NCBI GenBank assembly: GCA_003833135.1 | Contig: QZLH01000195.1 | Coordinates: forward strand, 20,302-84,301 | DNA: 64,000 bases | DNA from: Oehlia diaphana | Lineage: Eukaryota; Glomeromycota; Glomeromycetes; Glomerales; Glomeraceae | Direction of reading: 5' to 3' | In this document: one piece after another, positions 45,905 through 56,595 of the stretch | Position numbering within the stretch: position 1 is the stretch's first letter | Layout of the letters: each line of letters begins with the position of its first letter | Notes under the pieces: model-generated | Told to the model about the DNA's origin: nothing | The model's database searches: none | Seen by the model: the letters and a program-made list of their open reading frames with translations, nothing else | Position numbers and translations under genes: made by a program

Positions 45905-46299
45905 TTATGTAATAAGGTTGCGCGTCTTTCCATAAAAAAAAATATTGTTTTGCCTAAAATACTTAATATTTTATTTTACTCTAAATATATTGAACAAGTT
46001 TTAATCAAAGAAAAATATTTATTGAAGCCTATTTTTGTCAAAATAAATAAATAAATAAATAAATAAATAAACGAATGTAAAATAAGATTTGAAGTCGCAG
46101 GAATGCACACAACGATATCATGATACAATAGTGCTGCGATTTAAAATTCTATTGCAAAAAAAAAATCATATAAATATTAATCATTGACTGATCTAAAAAG
46201 TCTTAAATATATAAAATCGAAAAGAAAAATAATAAGAAATTTCCAAATTTTCAAATGAATTAAAAATTTTGACAAGTCGTAAACAAGCTATTTAACCCT

Positions 46300-46587
46300 T
46301 TACACAATAGTAGAAAAGGTAGCATAATGATCAGGAGAATAATAGATGCAACCAGATTCTTGCATTTGTTCCACATGAAAAGATGATACATCTGATGATG
46401 GTAAATCGATCTCGCTGGTAGGTGAATTGAAAATATATTTATTGTAATCATTATCTATGTAGCCAATTGTAGTTGGAAAGTAATACATAGATTGATGTGA
46501 TTGAATCAATGCATTAACATCATAATCGTAAGAAGTATTGTTTGTGTCAAATTGATCCATTGATAAGTCATTATTTGGAAAATACAT
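46300..46587 (-). pseudogene. Possible out-of-frame C-terminal piece of the HMG gene
   Basis: Open minus-strand frame (95 codons) rich in Asn, Tyr, Asp and Ser, in the same style as the end of the HMG-box protein it overlaps (YDYDVNALIQSHQSMYYFPT). A one-base shift near 46595 would join it to that gene. Either the true C-terminus is here (indel in this copy or assembly) or it is chance. Confidence 0.4.
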
Positions 46588-47369
46588 TTTGTTGGTAGGT
46601 ATTGATAATAATTATTAATGGTTTCAAGAGAGTTGAAGTGAGTGTTGTATGACGGAATTGCTTGAATATTTTGTGTTGTTGTAATCGAATCATCTATTGT
46701 ATACGAATTTCCATCAGAATGAAAATTTTCTTGCGAAGGAATTCTTAAATGGACTTGAGGATAAAAATAATTCAATTCTGAATACATGGTCGTCCATGCT
46801 GGAGTAGTTGGTGAAGAAGATGAAGGTAAATTATTTAAAGCAGGATTAAACGAATTATTCAGATTTTGATAAGATTTTTTTTGAAGTGTGTTAGTTTTAT
46901 TCTTTGTAATACGAGATTTACTTCGATTTGGTTTATAAATGTAACCCGGATTAAGTTCACCGTGTTCAAATTTTGCTATTTGTGAAAGTTCGGTAAATAA
47001 TTTGTCAATTTCCAGATTGCATTTTTTCCAAACTTCGTTTGCAAGACCGGATACGGTGGGAACCTGAAGCTTTGAGGAATTGATAGCCGCTAGAAGCATG
47101 GTACGAAAGATGATAAATTTATTGGGAAGTCGTGTAGGCTTATCAGATTGCGTTTTGGATTTCTTATTAAAGAAACGATCTTTTATTTCTTGTGTAGTAG
47201 GTACAAGAAAATCGAACTTTGTACCATCGTTCAAGCTCACAATCATTAAACAACGATTATTTATTCGTGAAAAGTCAAGAGTCACATTGTCAACTTTGTC
47301 GGGAGCCAATTTCTTTTCATAGTGACTTGGGTTGGTATCTTGGTTATTTTTTGATTTATATTGCGACAT
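46506..47369 (-). CDS. HMG-box (MATA-HMG type) DNA-binding protein
   Basis: 287 residues from the ATG at 47369 (MSQYKSKNNQ). The frame is open to 47471, but upstream residues are hydrophobic and unlikely. The HMG box spans about 78-152: TRLPNKFIIFRTMLL start, V-x-x-V-S-G-L-A-N-E-V-W middle, LFTELSQIAKFEHGELNPGY, then YKPNRSKSR. Such boxes bend DNA in the minor groove. In Glomeromycotina these proteins form a very large family, some at mating-type-like loci; family membership is recalled, not computed. The C-terminal half is Asn/Ser/Thr-rich with no domain and probably activates transcription (inference). The last about 30 residues become hydrophobic (LTQTILLTIMM), suggesting a frameshift near 46595. 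No introns seen. Confidence 0.82.
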   Translation of the reverse strand: MSQYKSKNNQDTNPSHYEKKLAPDKVDNVTLDFSRINNRCLMIVSLNDGTKFDFLVPTTQEIKDRFFNKKSKTQSDKPTRLPNKFIIFRTMLLAAINSSKLQVPTVSGLANEVWKKCNLEIDKLFTELSQIAKFEHGELNPGYIYKPNRSKSRITKNKTNTLQKKSYQNLNNSFNPALNNLPSSSSPTTPAWTTMYSELNYFYPQVHLRIPSQENFHSDGNSYTIDDSITTTQNIQAIPSYNTHFNSLETINNYYQYLPTKCIFQIMTYQWINLTQTILLTIMMLMH

Positions 47370-47647
47370 GATAAAAAAAAAATTAACTCTACGTTTGTGA
47401 ATGTATGGTTTGTGTGGAAGAAAGTGAGATGTATATATACAAAGTATTACATTTAATGAATCGAAATTCATATTAATTATAGTTATTTTTATTATTTATT
47501 CTTTTATTCACTTGCCATAACATAAAGATTCTGGTGTAACACTCTTTTTTTTTTAAGTGTAACAATTTCTTCAAGACAATAGTATTATTTCTTACCAAAA
47601 TACGTTTCTTCGATAGCGAGATTATCCACACTACAGGCATTTAATTA

Positions 47648-47812
47648 CCCTATAAAAAATTTTATCCGTTATTTCTGTAAAGCTCCGTAAAAATGGGCCT
47701 TTCGTGGATCCATTCAAAATAATTCGATAAATTCCGTAATATAAAGTTATTAATTCCGGAAATATGAGCCTTTTACGGAAAAAGGATGGAATATAAAAAA
47801 AGGTTTACAATG
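47648..47812 (+). mobile_element. MITE family A, copy 2
   Basis: CCCTATAAAAAATTTTATCC start, then ATGGGCCTTTCGTGGATCCA, TAATTCCGGAAATATGAGCC and TTTTACGGAAAAAGGATGGA, aligned with copy 1. The right terminus is eroded. Confidence 0.75.
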
Positions 47813-49036
47813 ATGTAATTTAATCAAATATATTCGTAAATTAAAAGAAAATTGGAAATTCGGGTACTGCATAACGAACATTTTCTGATTTCATAACAGA
47901 TAATGAATAATGTGCGCTCCGCGCGTACAATAATAATTTGAATTTTCCTAATCATAATCGGAAATCAAGAATTTATTCCAGCCCCACAGCCCCACAACTA
48001 TATTAAGTTAATTCAACATGCATTCATTGTTGTGATTCGCATATTCGGAAAATAAGATATTTTCTTAATTGAAATTGATGCGTTATCTTTTAATCTTCCA
48101 TTCACTAAATAATGTATTATATAAGACGCAAGATGGAAATTAAAATATTAGGATTCTATTTATTTCGTTGTTTTATTTTATTTTATTTTATTTATTTGGA
48201 GCGTGTAAATTATTCTTTAAGTTTAGATGGTTTATAATGGCGATTAACGAAATTGCACGAATAGAATCTACCCAATTCAGCCACTTGCGAAATAAAAATA
48301 TCACATATGGATAGCCCCGTTTGATCCGATTTTAGTGAAATTAATTTTAGCCAATTAAAAAATGGCATAAATTCCGTTTATTTTTTTAATCCATTTTTTG
48401 AATGAATTTGATCAGCGCAAAAATCGGATCAGAACGGAACAGATGGAACAGGGTTAATCATTACCCACTATGCCAAAAAAGATAGTTTATTGGGTTTATT
48501 TATGCGTAGCACGATCTTGGGTCTGTTTAATAACAAAGTTATTGATAAGGGAGGCGGTCGTCAAAAAAAATTTTACATATATGTATGTAATGTAATGTGT
48601 GTATGTTGTGCATAAAAATGTACATAAATTTTAATCTATTTATCTTTTCCGATTCCTTATCTAATCTTAATCTTTTTTTTCATGTTCATTTTTTTATATA
48701 TTCACAGTATTTTAATCTTTTTATTTATATCCAATTTTTTTTATATTCGCTGTATTTTAATCTTTTTTTGTATATGTATAAAAAAAGGTTATTATTAGTG
48801 ACGCCGACTTTAATTTAAAATTGATTTAACATTTTTGATTTAGTTTTGTCTATTTGTTTCAATTGTTAAAGCTATAATAAAGTTTAAATGTTAGTTTGTT
48901 AAAACTTTGTTTAGTTAAAATTTACTTTGTATACAATACGTATCTGATAACAATACAATCCAAAATTGTTTTCATTATAGAATAATAACAAAATGCAGAA
49001 ATTTTTAATAACGTTTGTTATTTGCAAAACGTTTTT
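47813..49036. other. Gene-free region
   Basis: Contains a TTTTA microsatellite (48172-48195) and three T-rich units of about 40 bp built on CACAGTATTTTAATCTTTTT and CGCTGTATTTTAATCTTTTT (48640-48770). No supported gene. Confidence 0.45.
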
Positions 49037-49112
49037 ATACTGAGAGATACGTCTAGATACGTTTAGTATCTCTCTAACGTATATAAACGTATCTAGACGT
49101 ATCTCTCAGTAT
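49037..49112. repeat. Perfect 29-bp inverted repeat (foldback)
   Basis: The left arm 49037-49065 (begins ATACTGAGAGATACGTCTAG) and right arm 49084-49112 are exact reverse complements, separated by 18 nt that contain GTATCTCTCTAACG. CAAAACGT words flank both sides. The transcript would form a stable hairpin. Confidence 0.9.
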
Positions 49113-51469
49113 ACAAAACGTATCTACTTTTTTTATGGGGCTTTAATTATAATTCTCTTAAAACTATCAGTTAAATCGGCATCATTAGTTAAAATCATTC
49201 CTCTTGGTTCATTCCTCTTTTGGTCTTTGAATACGGACAAACGATTCCTATTTGAACGATCATTTTATTTCTGCGTTAACAGATTAATAATTCCGTATAC
49301 ACTAAAGCTAACTCCGCATGCATTCCTGAACAGTACATTAAAGTTTTATTTTTTTATTTATCTGTTGATAGTAAAAGATTCCTTATTTATAAATTCATAA
49401 ACATTTACATTATTATAATGTAGAATTACACCAACCGGCAAAAGTCAGAGATACAATATTTATTACGAAAATATACTTCTAACTATATAACAGATAAAGT
49501 TTTTATATTAATTATTAGCTCACTTTTTGTGTAATAACAAAGAGTTGAATTGCACTTACTCTAAAAAAATTACATGAACATCTGATCAAATTGATGATTT
49601 GTTAATAAATTAAGTTTTTCAAAAATATATTATGCACAGTAGCCCTATTCTCTTGATCGCGATCAAGTGTTCACCCTGGCTAACAATGAAATGATCGACA
49701 AGTTGTATTCATTTGACGATCATCATCAAAATTAGTTAAAATTCGGCTGACTACTATGAATTCTGTTTAGGAAAATTAAAAAAGAAATAATTTTGTGTGT
49801 AACTTATTATTAGACAGTGCAAACAATTTTATTTAAAAAAATATGAAACATAAGCAAATGATTTTTGGTGTTATGTTACATCTAAATATTGTACTGTATA
49901 ATAATCTTGGCAATCAATTTCACTTATTATGACATAAATGGAAGAAAAAAACTTTATTTAAAGCGTATTTCTAAAACGATAATTATAATTTATAGATGAT
50001 TTTGTTGGATAGTATATCTTCGAAAGAAATAGGAAATTTCTCCAGGTTTCAGCATTTTCGGAACAACCAAGACTGAAAATGGTGAAACGTTTCGCCAATC
50101 GCAAAACAGTTTGATGCAGCAGGCGCAATGATGGCATTCCAACAATGCGAAGTATTTGGTTTACATAGAATTCTTTTAAAAGGTTAATTTCTATTTCAAA
50201 TTTTAATATTCTATCTCCTGTGCTCATAAATTGTAACAAAGTTAATTATTATTGAAATTTATATTATGATTAATGCCGTAGTGTAATTTTTTTTAATGTT
50301 ATTACTTATTACTTCTTTAATTAATTAAATCGTAAATTATTATTTATGTTGATTTTTCAAATTTTCCAAGCGTCATTAGAACTTGATTATGAAGTTGTTA
50401 CTTATTTTAATATATTCTAACTTAGCATAGAAGCCTTTATCTTTATTAAATTTGAATTGAAGTTTTATAAATATAATACAATGTAAAGAAACAATGCAAA
50501 ATAAAGAAAACAAAATTAAAGCTATATAGTCTTCTAAATTTCTAGTCCATCACGTGATTAACTAATAACCAATAAAAACTCACTTTTTTGTACGAGCGTG
50601 GATATGAAAGGAAATTGGTAAAAAAAGAACCTGCAGATTGAATTCAAATTTTGAAATGAATTTCGATATATTAAGCTTCGGGATGGAGTTCAGAAATTAA
50701 ATTTCAGTCTGAATTAAAAATATTGGCGGAAAAAATTGCATTTACGTATTTACGTGAAGATTTTTGTTTCCGATAATCTAAAAATGAAAAATCACCGTTT
50801 ATTTTTTTAAAAGCTATTTATTGATATAATGACATGGTGTGGTGAAAGTTAAGCGTTATTATTACTAGATGACGTGAATGAGTGTCCGAAACGTTCATAT
50901 TATTTAAAAAATGTATCACTAGATTATAAAATTATTTAATATAAAAATTTAAAATTTATTAATTATTATAAATTATTATAATTATTATTAGATGATGTTG
51001 AAAGAAAAAAGTACGCTTAATTGTGACGTACGAAAATATAACACACTTCAATACATCACACATCAGCTTCAAATTGTCCGATATGTAGATGATTAAGAAA
51101 ATAGTTTCTATAGGTCATACGAAGTTATTTTGTTCGTAGAGGATAGTGGTGAGTATTTATGGCAAATGTCCAGTTATTATGTAATATAGGGCCTGTCTTC
51201 ATTTACTTAAATTTAAAAATCTAAAATTATATGAATGATATTCTCATTTTTTTCAAAGAACTAACGTACATCAATACTACTGTGTAACAAATTCAATTGC
51301 GTTAGCGTCAATAAAAAGTAGAAAGACAAATGATAAATATTTAATCATAGCAAATACGATCAGACTTTAAGTAATAACAAAAGATAAGTTCGCATGTTAT
51401 TCTATAAAATAAATCAGGGTTGAAGAGAAAACCAAAATGATCTTAATATTGACATATTTAATTTTTAGA
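49113..51469. other. Gene-free region
   Basis: AT-rich. CACGTG at 50553. TTGATCGCGATCAA palindrome near 49654. A 93-codon minus-strand frame at 49958-50239 (LLHQTVLRLAKRFTIFSLG) has no recognisable domain. Confidence 0.4.
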
Positions 51470-52150
51470 ATAAATGTATTTGTAACAGCCTGTTACATAT
51501 CTTATTTGTAACATCCTTTTTTTATTTTTTTTTAATAATAAATTTAGTATNNNNNNNNNNNNNNNNNNNNNNNNNNNNNNNNNNNNNNNNNNNNNNNNNN
51601 NNNNNNNNNNNNNNNNNNNNNNNNNNNNNNNNNNNNNNNNNNNNNNNNNNNNNNNNNNNNNNNNNNNNNNNNNNNNNNNNNNNNNNNNNNNNNNNNNNNN
51701 NNNNNNNNNNNNNNNNNNNNNNNNNNNNNNNNNNNNNNNNNNNNNNNNNNNNNNNNNNNNNNNNNNNNNNNNNNNNNNNNNNNNNNNNNNNNNNNNNNNN
51801 NNNNNNNNNNNNNNNNNNNNNNNNNNNNNNNNNNNNNNNNNNNNNNNNNNNNNNNNNNNNNNNNNNNNNNNNNNNNNNNNNNNNNNNNNNNNNNNNNNNN
51901 NNNNNNNNNNNNNNNNNNNNNNNNNNNNNNNNNNNNNNNNNNNNNNNNNNNNNNNNNNNNNNNNNNNNNNNNNNNNNNNNNNNNNNNNNNNNNNNNNNNN
52001 NNNNNNNNNNNNNNNNNNNNNNNNNNNNNNNNNNNNNNNNNNNNNNNNNNNNNNNNNNNNNNNNNNNNNATAAATGTATTTGTAACAGCCTGTTACATAT
52101 CTTATTTGTAACATCCTTTTTTTATTTTTTTTTAATAATAAATTTAGTAT
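51470..52150. other. Assembly gap bounded by identical 81-bp sequences
   Basis: N's occupy 51551-52069 (519 positions). The 81 bases before the gap (51470-51550) and after it (52070-52150) are identical and lie exactly 600 bases apart. This suggests unresolved overlap or a collapsed repeat rather than genuinely unknown unique DNA. The apparent frame across the gap is meaningless. Confidence 0.9.
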
Positions 52151-52403
52151 ATGTTTTACAAATAAAATTTTTATATGCAAAATTTAATTTTGAAAACTTT
52201 TACTTAATGTACTTAAGACAGTTTCATAGACAAAATTTTAAGTTATAAGCAGTTTCTTGAAATTTTTTAAAAAATTCTTTGTCTTGGTTACACGACTGAT
52301 CTTATGTTTTTTGTTTACATTACGCCTAGTCTTAAATTTTAATTGGATAAAATGGATAAAATTGGGAGTTGTTACAAATAAGACGCGTAACAGGATGTTA
52401 CAA
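52080..52403. mobile_element. TIR element (MITE), 324 bp, at the gap edge
   Basis: The left end TTGTAACAGCCTGTTACATA then TCTTATTTGTAACA is mirrored at the right, where the reverse complement reads TTGTAACATCCTGTTACGCG then TCTTATTTGTAACA. Interior noncoding. The first 71 bp also occur left of the gap (51480-51550), so a second copy may be hidden in the N's. Confidence 0.75.
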
Positions 52404-52469
52404 TTAGATTTATCCTAATTTTTAATGTTAAAATCATAATTATTTGAAATACTGTGGCTTACATTGTAT

Positions 52470-54135
52470 TCAATCAACGATTTCACAATCCAGACATTCA
52501 GCAGTATTGCGAGAATTTTGATAATCTTTTTATAATGGGGTTAAAAATTAATGTAAATAACTTGAACAATTAAACAAAAGTATTTAAATTATTAAATACC
52601 TGAATATACTGGATATACCATACTAGATATATCATCATAATTACTATAATAATCATCAGGATTTTTTGGTTTAGGAAGATTATTAAAATTTAGTAATCTA
52701 CTTGTATAAATAGCTTCAGGATGCGTTTTATTTTTAAAATTTTTAATAGCTGATAAACGATTGTTTTTTATTATTTCTTCAATTTGTTTAATTAATTCTG
52801 TTTGAATTAATTCTTTTTGATCTTCCTTACTCTTTAGGTATGAGTGGATTTCATATGACCATTTAGAAGTAATTCTTGAAAGATCCAATGCATTTGGTCT
52901 ATTTGATGGATCTGCATCTAAACATCTTTTAATTAAATCCAATATTAATTTAGGTACCTTTATATTAAATCTTGGTCTTAACCCTTCACAAATACTTAAT
53001 GCTAAACATTCATCATGAGCAGTATCATAATATGGAGTTAATTCTGAAATAACCTCATACATAATTATACCAAAACTGTAGATATCAGAAGCTTGAGTGT
53101 ATTTTTGTCCTCTCATAATTTCAGGAGCTAAATAAGGTAAAACACCGTACACCAACTGGTTTACACAATCCCATGTCAGTTATACTTATTTTTTCATCAA
53201 AACATACTATATTCCCAGTATGTAAATCTCGATGAATTAAACCTTTTTCATGAATTCTTTTAAGACCAACTGCAATATAATTTAACTTTAAAAATCTTCT
53301 ATTCAACTTATGAAAATTAAGAAAGTTGTTGCTATGTGATCTTCTTTCATTCAAATATTTTCTTAAATTTCCTTTTTTAGCGTATTTCATAACCATAATA
53401 TAATTTTTAGTACTTGGTTCTTGGCTTATTCCATGACATCTAACAACTTGATCTAATTTTTTATCTTCTATTATTTTAATGTGTAATGTGATCTGAAATT
53501 ATTAAATCTAATTAGTAAATAATAAAATGTTTCAAACTTTTTAATTTTAAATTAACTTATACCTCATTGATAAACTCCAATGTAAGATTTTTTGAATTGT
53601 TCAAAACTTTAAGAGCTACGAGTCTATTTGAAGAAATTCTTCGCCATCGATTTTTATTAACATCCCAATGTAATATATTACCATCTTTCCAAGATGCTTC
53701 ATATACTTTTCCAAATCCTCCTTCAGCAATATATTTAACTGCATGAAACCTATCATAAGGTATCCATTCTAATAATTGTTGTTCATTTTTTGCTGATAAT
53801 TGATTTGTTTGAATAAACTTATCTAAATCATCATTACCACTAGTCCAATTATTAAAATTTTGTTGAAATCTTTTTGAATTACAAGTTTGACACCAACCCT
53901 GTCCAGTATTTGCTTGTTTGCATTCTATACATTTTCCATACTTTTTTTCTCTATAATTATAAATACAAGCATAACACCATCCCATATTTATTGACTTTAT
54001 TTGCTTACATTTCATACACATTCCATATTTTTCTTTCAAATTTGAATCACAAGTTTGACATACGAGTGATATACTTATTTGTTTGCATTTCATACATCTT
54101 CCATAATTTTGTTCATAATCACTTGATTGTTCCAT
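52470..54135 (-). pseudogene. Cys-pair kinase paralogue with frameshifted activation loop
   Basis: Exons as in the paralogue at 39627: 54135-53563, 53492-52600 and 52525-52470. Three Cys-pair units (CMKCKQ..CQTC, CMKCKQ..CYAC, CIECKQ..CQTC), then RFQQNFNNWTSGN, GEGG-type loop EGGFGKVYEASW, VALKV lysine, HRDLHTGN and DMG. Right after GLCKPV about 30 nt are missing compared with the paralogue and the frame shifts by one. The reading GVRCFTLF-stop begins here, while the remaining C-lobe (VYGVLPYLAPEIMRG onward to CLDCEIVD) is intact in another frame. As assembled it would give only an N-lobe and catalytic loop. Everything else is clean, so the lesion is recent or an assembly error. Confidence 0.85.
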
Positions 54136-55120
54136 GTTATTTTTCCTAAAAAATTTATTTCAAGAAAAATTCTGCTACGAATAACGAAGAATGGTTTTTT
54201 ATATATTGTTTAGATGATCGATGAGGAATATTTGTAGTAGTAAAGAAAGTACATCGGTTTAGCGGAACCTCTATTTACCCTATCTAGGGCAGTAACATTA
54301 GCCACTCCCCCAGGTAACGATCTTTTTTAACCAATTATATTCAATTATACATATAATACTAATTTCAACCAATAAAAATGTTTAATTTTGTTTCACGTAA
54401 GATTTTGCTTAACTAAAATATTAGCCAATATATTTATGGAACTAAACTTATGTTGGCAATCATTTGTCGATCACATATGACGAATTACTATTGTGTCGGT
54501 CTCATATATATCTCTCTTTAGCTTATTTTATATGGATATGCATCTCGATCAATTCAACAACAAATCATGAATATTTTATAAATAATATAAATCATTATTT
54601 TTTTAAAAAATATTTTTGAATTAAATAAAAGGATTCATAAATTTATTATTAAATATGAATATAACGATTTACGTAGTGTACAGCTCATACAGAAAGTTTT
54701 TACATATATGAAATAAAAGCCGTTCACTCCGTATCATTTTGTTACGAGAATCTGAAATTATTTGCCAAGCCTTATAAAGCAAAATGTAAATAACTTTAAA
54801 AATTTCTTGATAGTTAAAAATGTAATATGTATCGTTTAAGTCTTTGATGCTTCTAACAGAACTGCTCAATTACAAACTGATTTTATTTATGTAAAGAAAA
54901 GTTTGCATGATATTCTATAATCAGTGTTGAACAAAAATTATAAATACAATATTTACCTTTTATAAAAGAAATAAAAAAGAAAAAGAATAGAAAATGTATA
55001 AAAAAAAAAATACTAATAAATCAAAGTTTATGGATTTAACGCATTCTATCATTAACCTTTTATAAAAAATTTAGTAATTAATATAAATAATTTGATAAAT
55101 AAATAAATAAATGAAATAGT
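54136..55120. other. Spacer between kinase paralogues
   Basis: No gene. AATTACAAACTGATTTTATT at 54869 and the text after it match the 3' flank of the kinase at 39627, marking the duplicated unit boundary. Confidence 0.55.
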
Positions 55121-56595
55121 TCATTTAATACCTGAATATTTCATGTTTGATATATCATCAAATGTTTCATAGTAATCATCAGAATTCTTTGGTTCAGGGA
55201 GATTTTTAAAATTAAATGGCCTACTTTTATAAATAGCTTCGGGATGCATTGTAATTGTTAAGGATGAATTATCGGGTAAGGGATTACTATTCATTTCTTC
55301 AATTTGTTCAATTAATTCTGTTTTAATTATTTCAGTTTTCTTTTCTATACACCTGTAATAATTTTTAAAACCTAGTGACCATCCATGAAGAGTCGTTGTA
55401 ATTTCGTTTGGTTCTGGTCGATTTAATGGATTTGCATCCAAGCATCGTTTAATTAAATGTAAAATCAATCGAGGTAATTTAATATTAAATCTGGGTCTTA
55501 ATCCTTCACATATCTTTAATGCTAAATTTTCATCATGAGCGACATCGTGATATGGAAGCGTTGTTGAAATTACTACATACATAACTACACCCAAACTATA
55601 AATATCGGAAGCTTTGGTATAATTTTGTCCTCTTAAAATTTCAGGAGCCAAAGAAGATAAAACACCATACATATTATTTTCATTTTCTAATTCCTTATAG
55701 TTTGCTGGTTTACAAAATCCTACGTCACTTAAACAAAATACATTTTTATAACGCAATACATTTCTAATATGTAAATTTCGATGAATTAGTTCTTTACTAT
55801 GAATTTTCCTGAGTCCAGTTGCAATACATTGTAAGGTATCGATCTTTCTTCTCCACATTTGTAAACTCCAATCTAAATTCATTTTGGACAATTCAGGATT
55901 TCTAAACCAATTTTCTTTAGCATAACTCATAATCAACACATAGTCTTTTGTATTTGGGTCTTGAGTTATTCCATAAAATATATTTGGTGATTTACTTTTA
56001 CGAGTTCTAGCATAAAATGTAATCTGATTTTTTCAATTAAATAAATTAGTAAAATAATAATAATCTAGAATTTAAATTAAATTGATAAATAATAGTTTTG
56101 AAATTATACCTCATTGATAAATTCTAATGTAACATTTTGTGAATTATTCAAACTTTTAAGAGCCACAAAAAAATTTTTTTTACGACCATGCCTTTCCCAT
56201 TGATTTTTACTCGTATTCCAGTATACAATATAACCATCTTTCCAATTTGCTTTATGTACTTTACCAAATCCACCTTCTCCAATATATACAATATTATAAA
56301 AGTTATCATAAGGCATCCATTCAAATATTTGAAAATGATATTTTGCTGATAATTGAGTATCTTGAATGAACTTATCAATTTCTTTATTACCACTAGTCCA
56401 ATTACCAAAATTTTGTTGAAATCTTTTTGAATTGCAAGATTGACACCATTTCCTTCCAGTATATACTTGCAAGCATTCTGTACATCTTTTATGTTTATGT
56501 TCCCGACAAGTTTCACAATATAAAAAATCTGTATCTACTTGTTTACATTGAATACACTTTTGATTTTCTTCTTCTTCTTCAAATTGTTGATCCAT
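55121..56595 (-). CDS. Cys-pair kinase paralogue, predicted pseudokinase
   Basis: Exons 56595-56110 and 56023-55132, with either read-through to the stop at 55121-55123 or a splice (donor GTATTA) to a tiny last exon; about 460 residues. Two N-terminal Cys-pair units instead of three (CIQCKQ..CETC, CTECLQ..CQSC). Kinase domain: GEGGFGKVHKANW loop, K147 in VALKS. The catalytic loop reads HRNLHIRN, so the catalytic Asp (position 245) is Asn. The DFG position reads DVG (262-264), and APE is preserved in SSLAPEILRG. Loss of the HRD Asp normally abolishes phosphotransfer, so a scaffold or regulatory role is inferred. The open frame and helix-rich C-terminus (LPEPKNSDDYYETFDD) are kept, suggesting continued selection. 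Neighbour and paralogue of 52470-54135. Confidence 0.85.

Noticed and set aside
49958..50239. 93-codon minus-strand frame with some hydrophobic helices
   Set aside because: No recognisable motif, no paralogue in the window, isolated in AT-rich DNA.
51458..52180. 240-codon open frame across the gap
   Set aside because: Almost entirely N's; no evidence of coding sequence.
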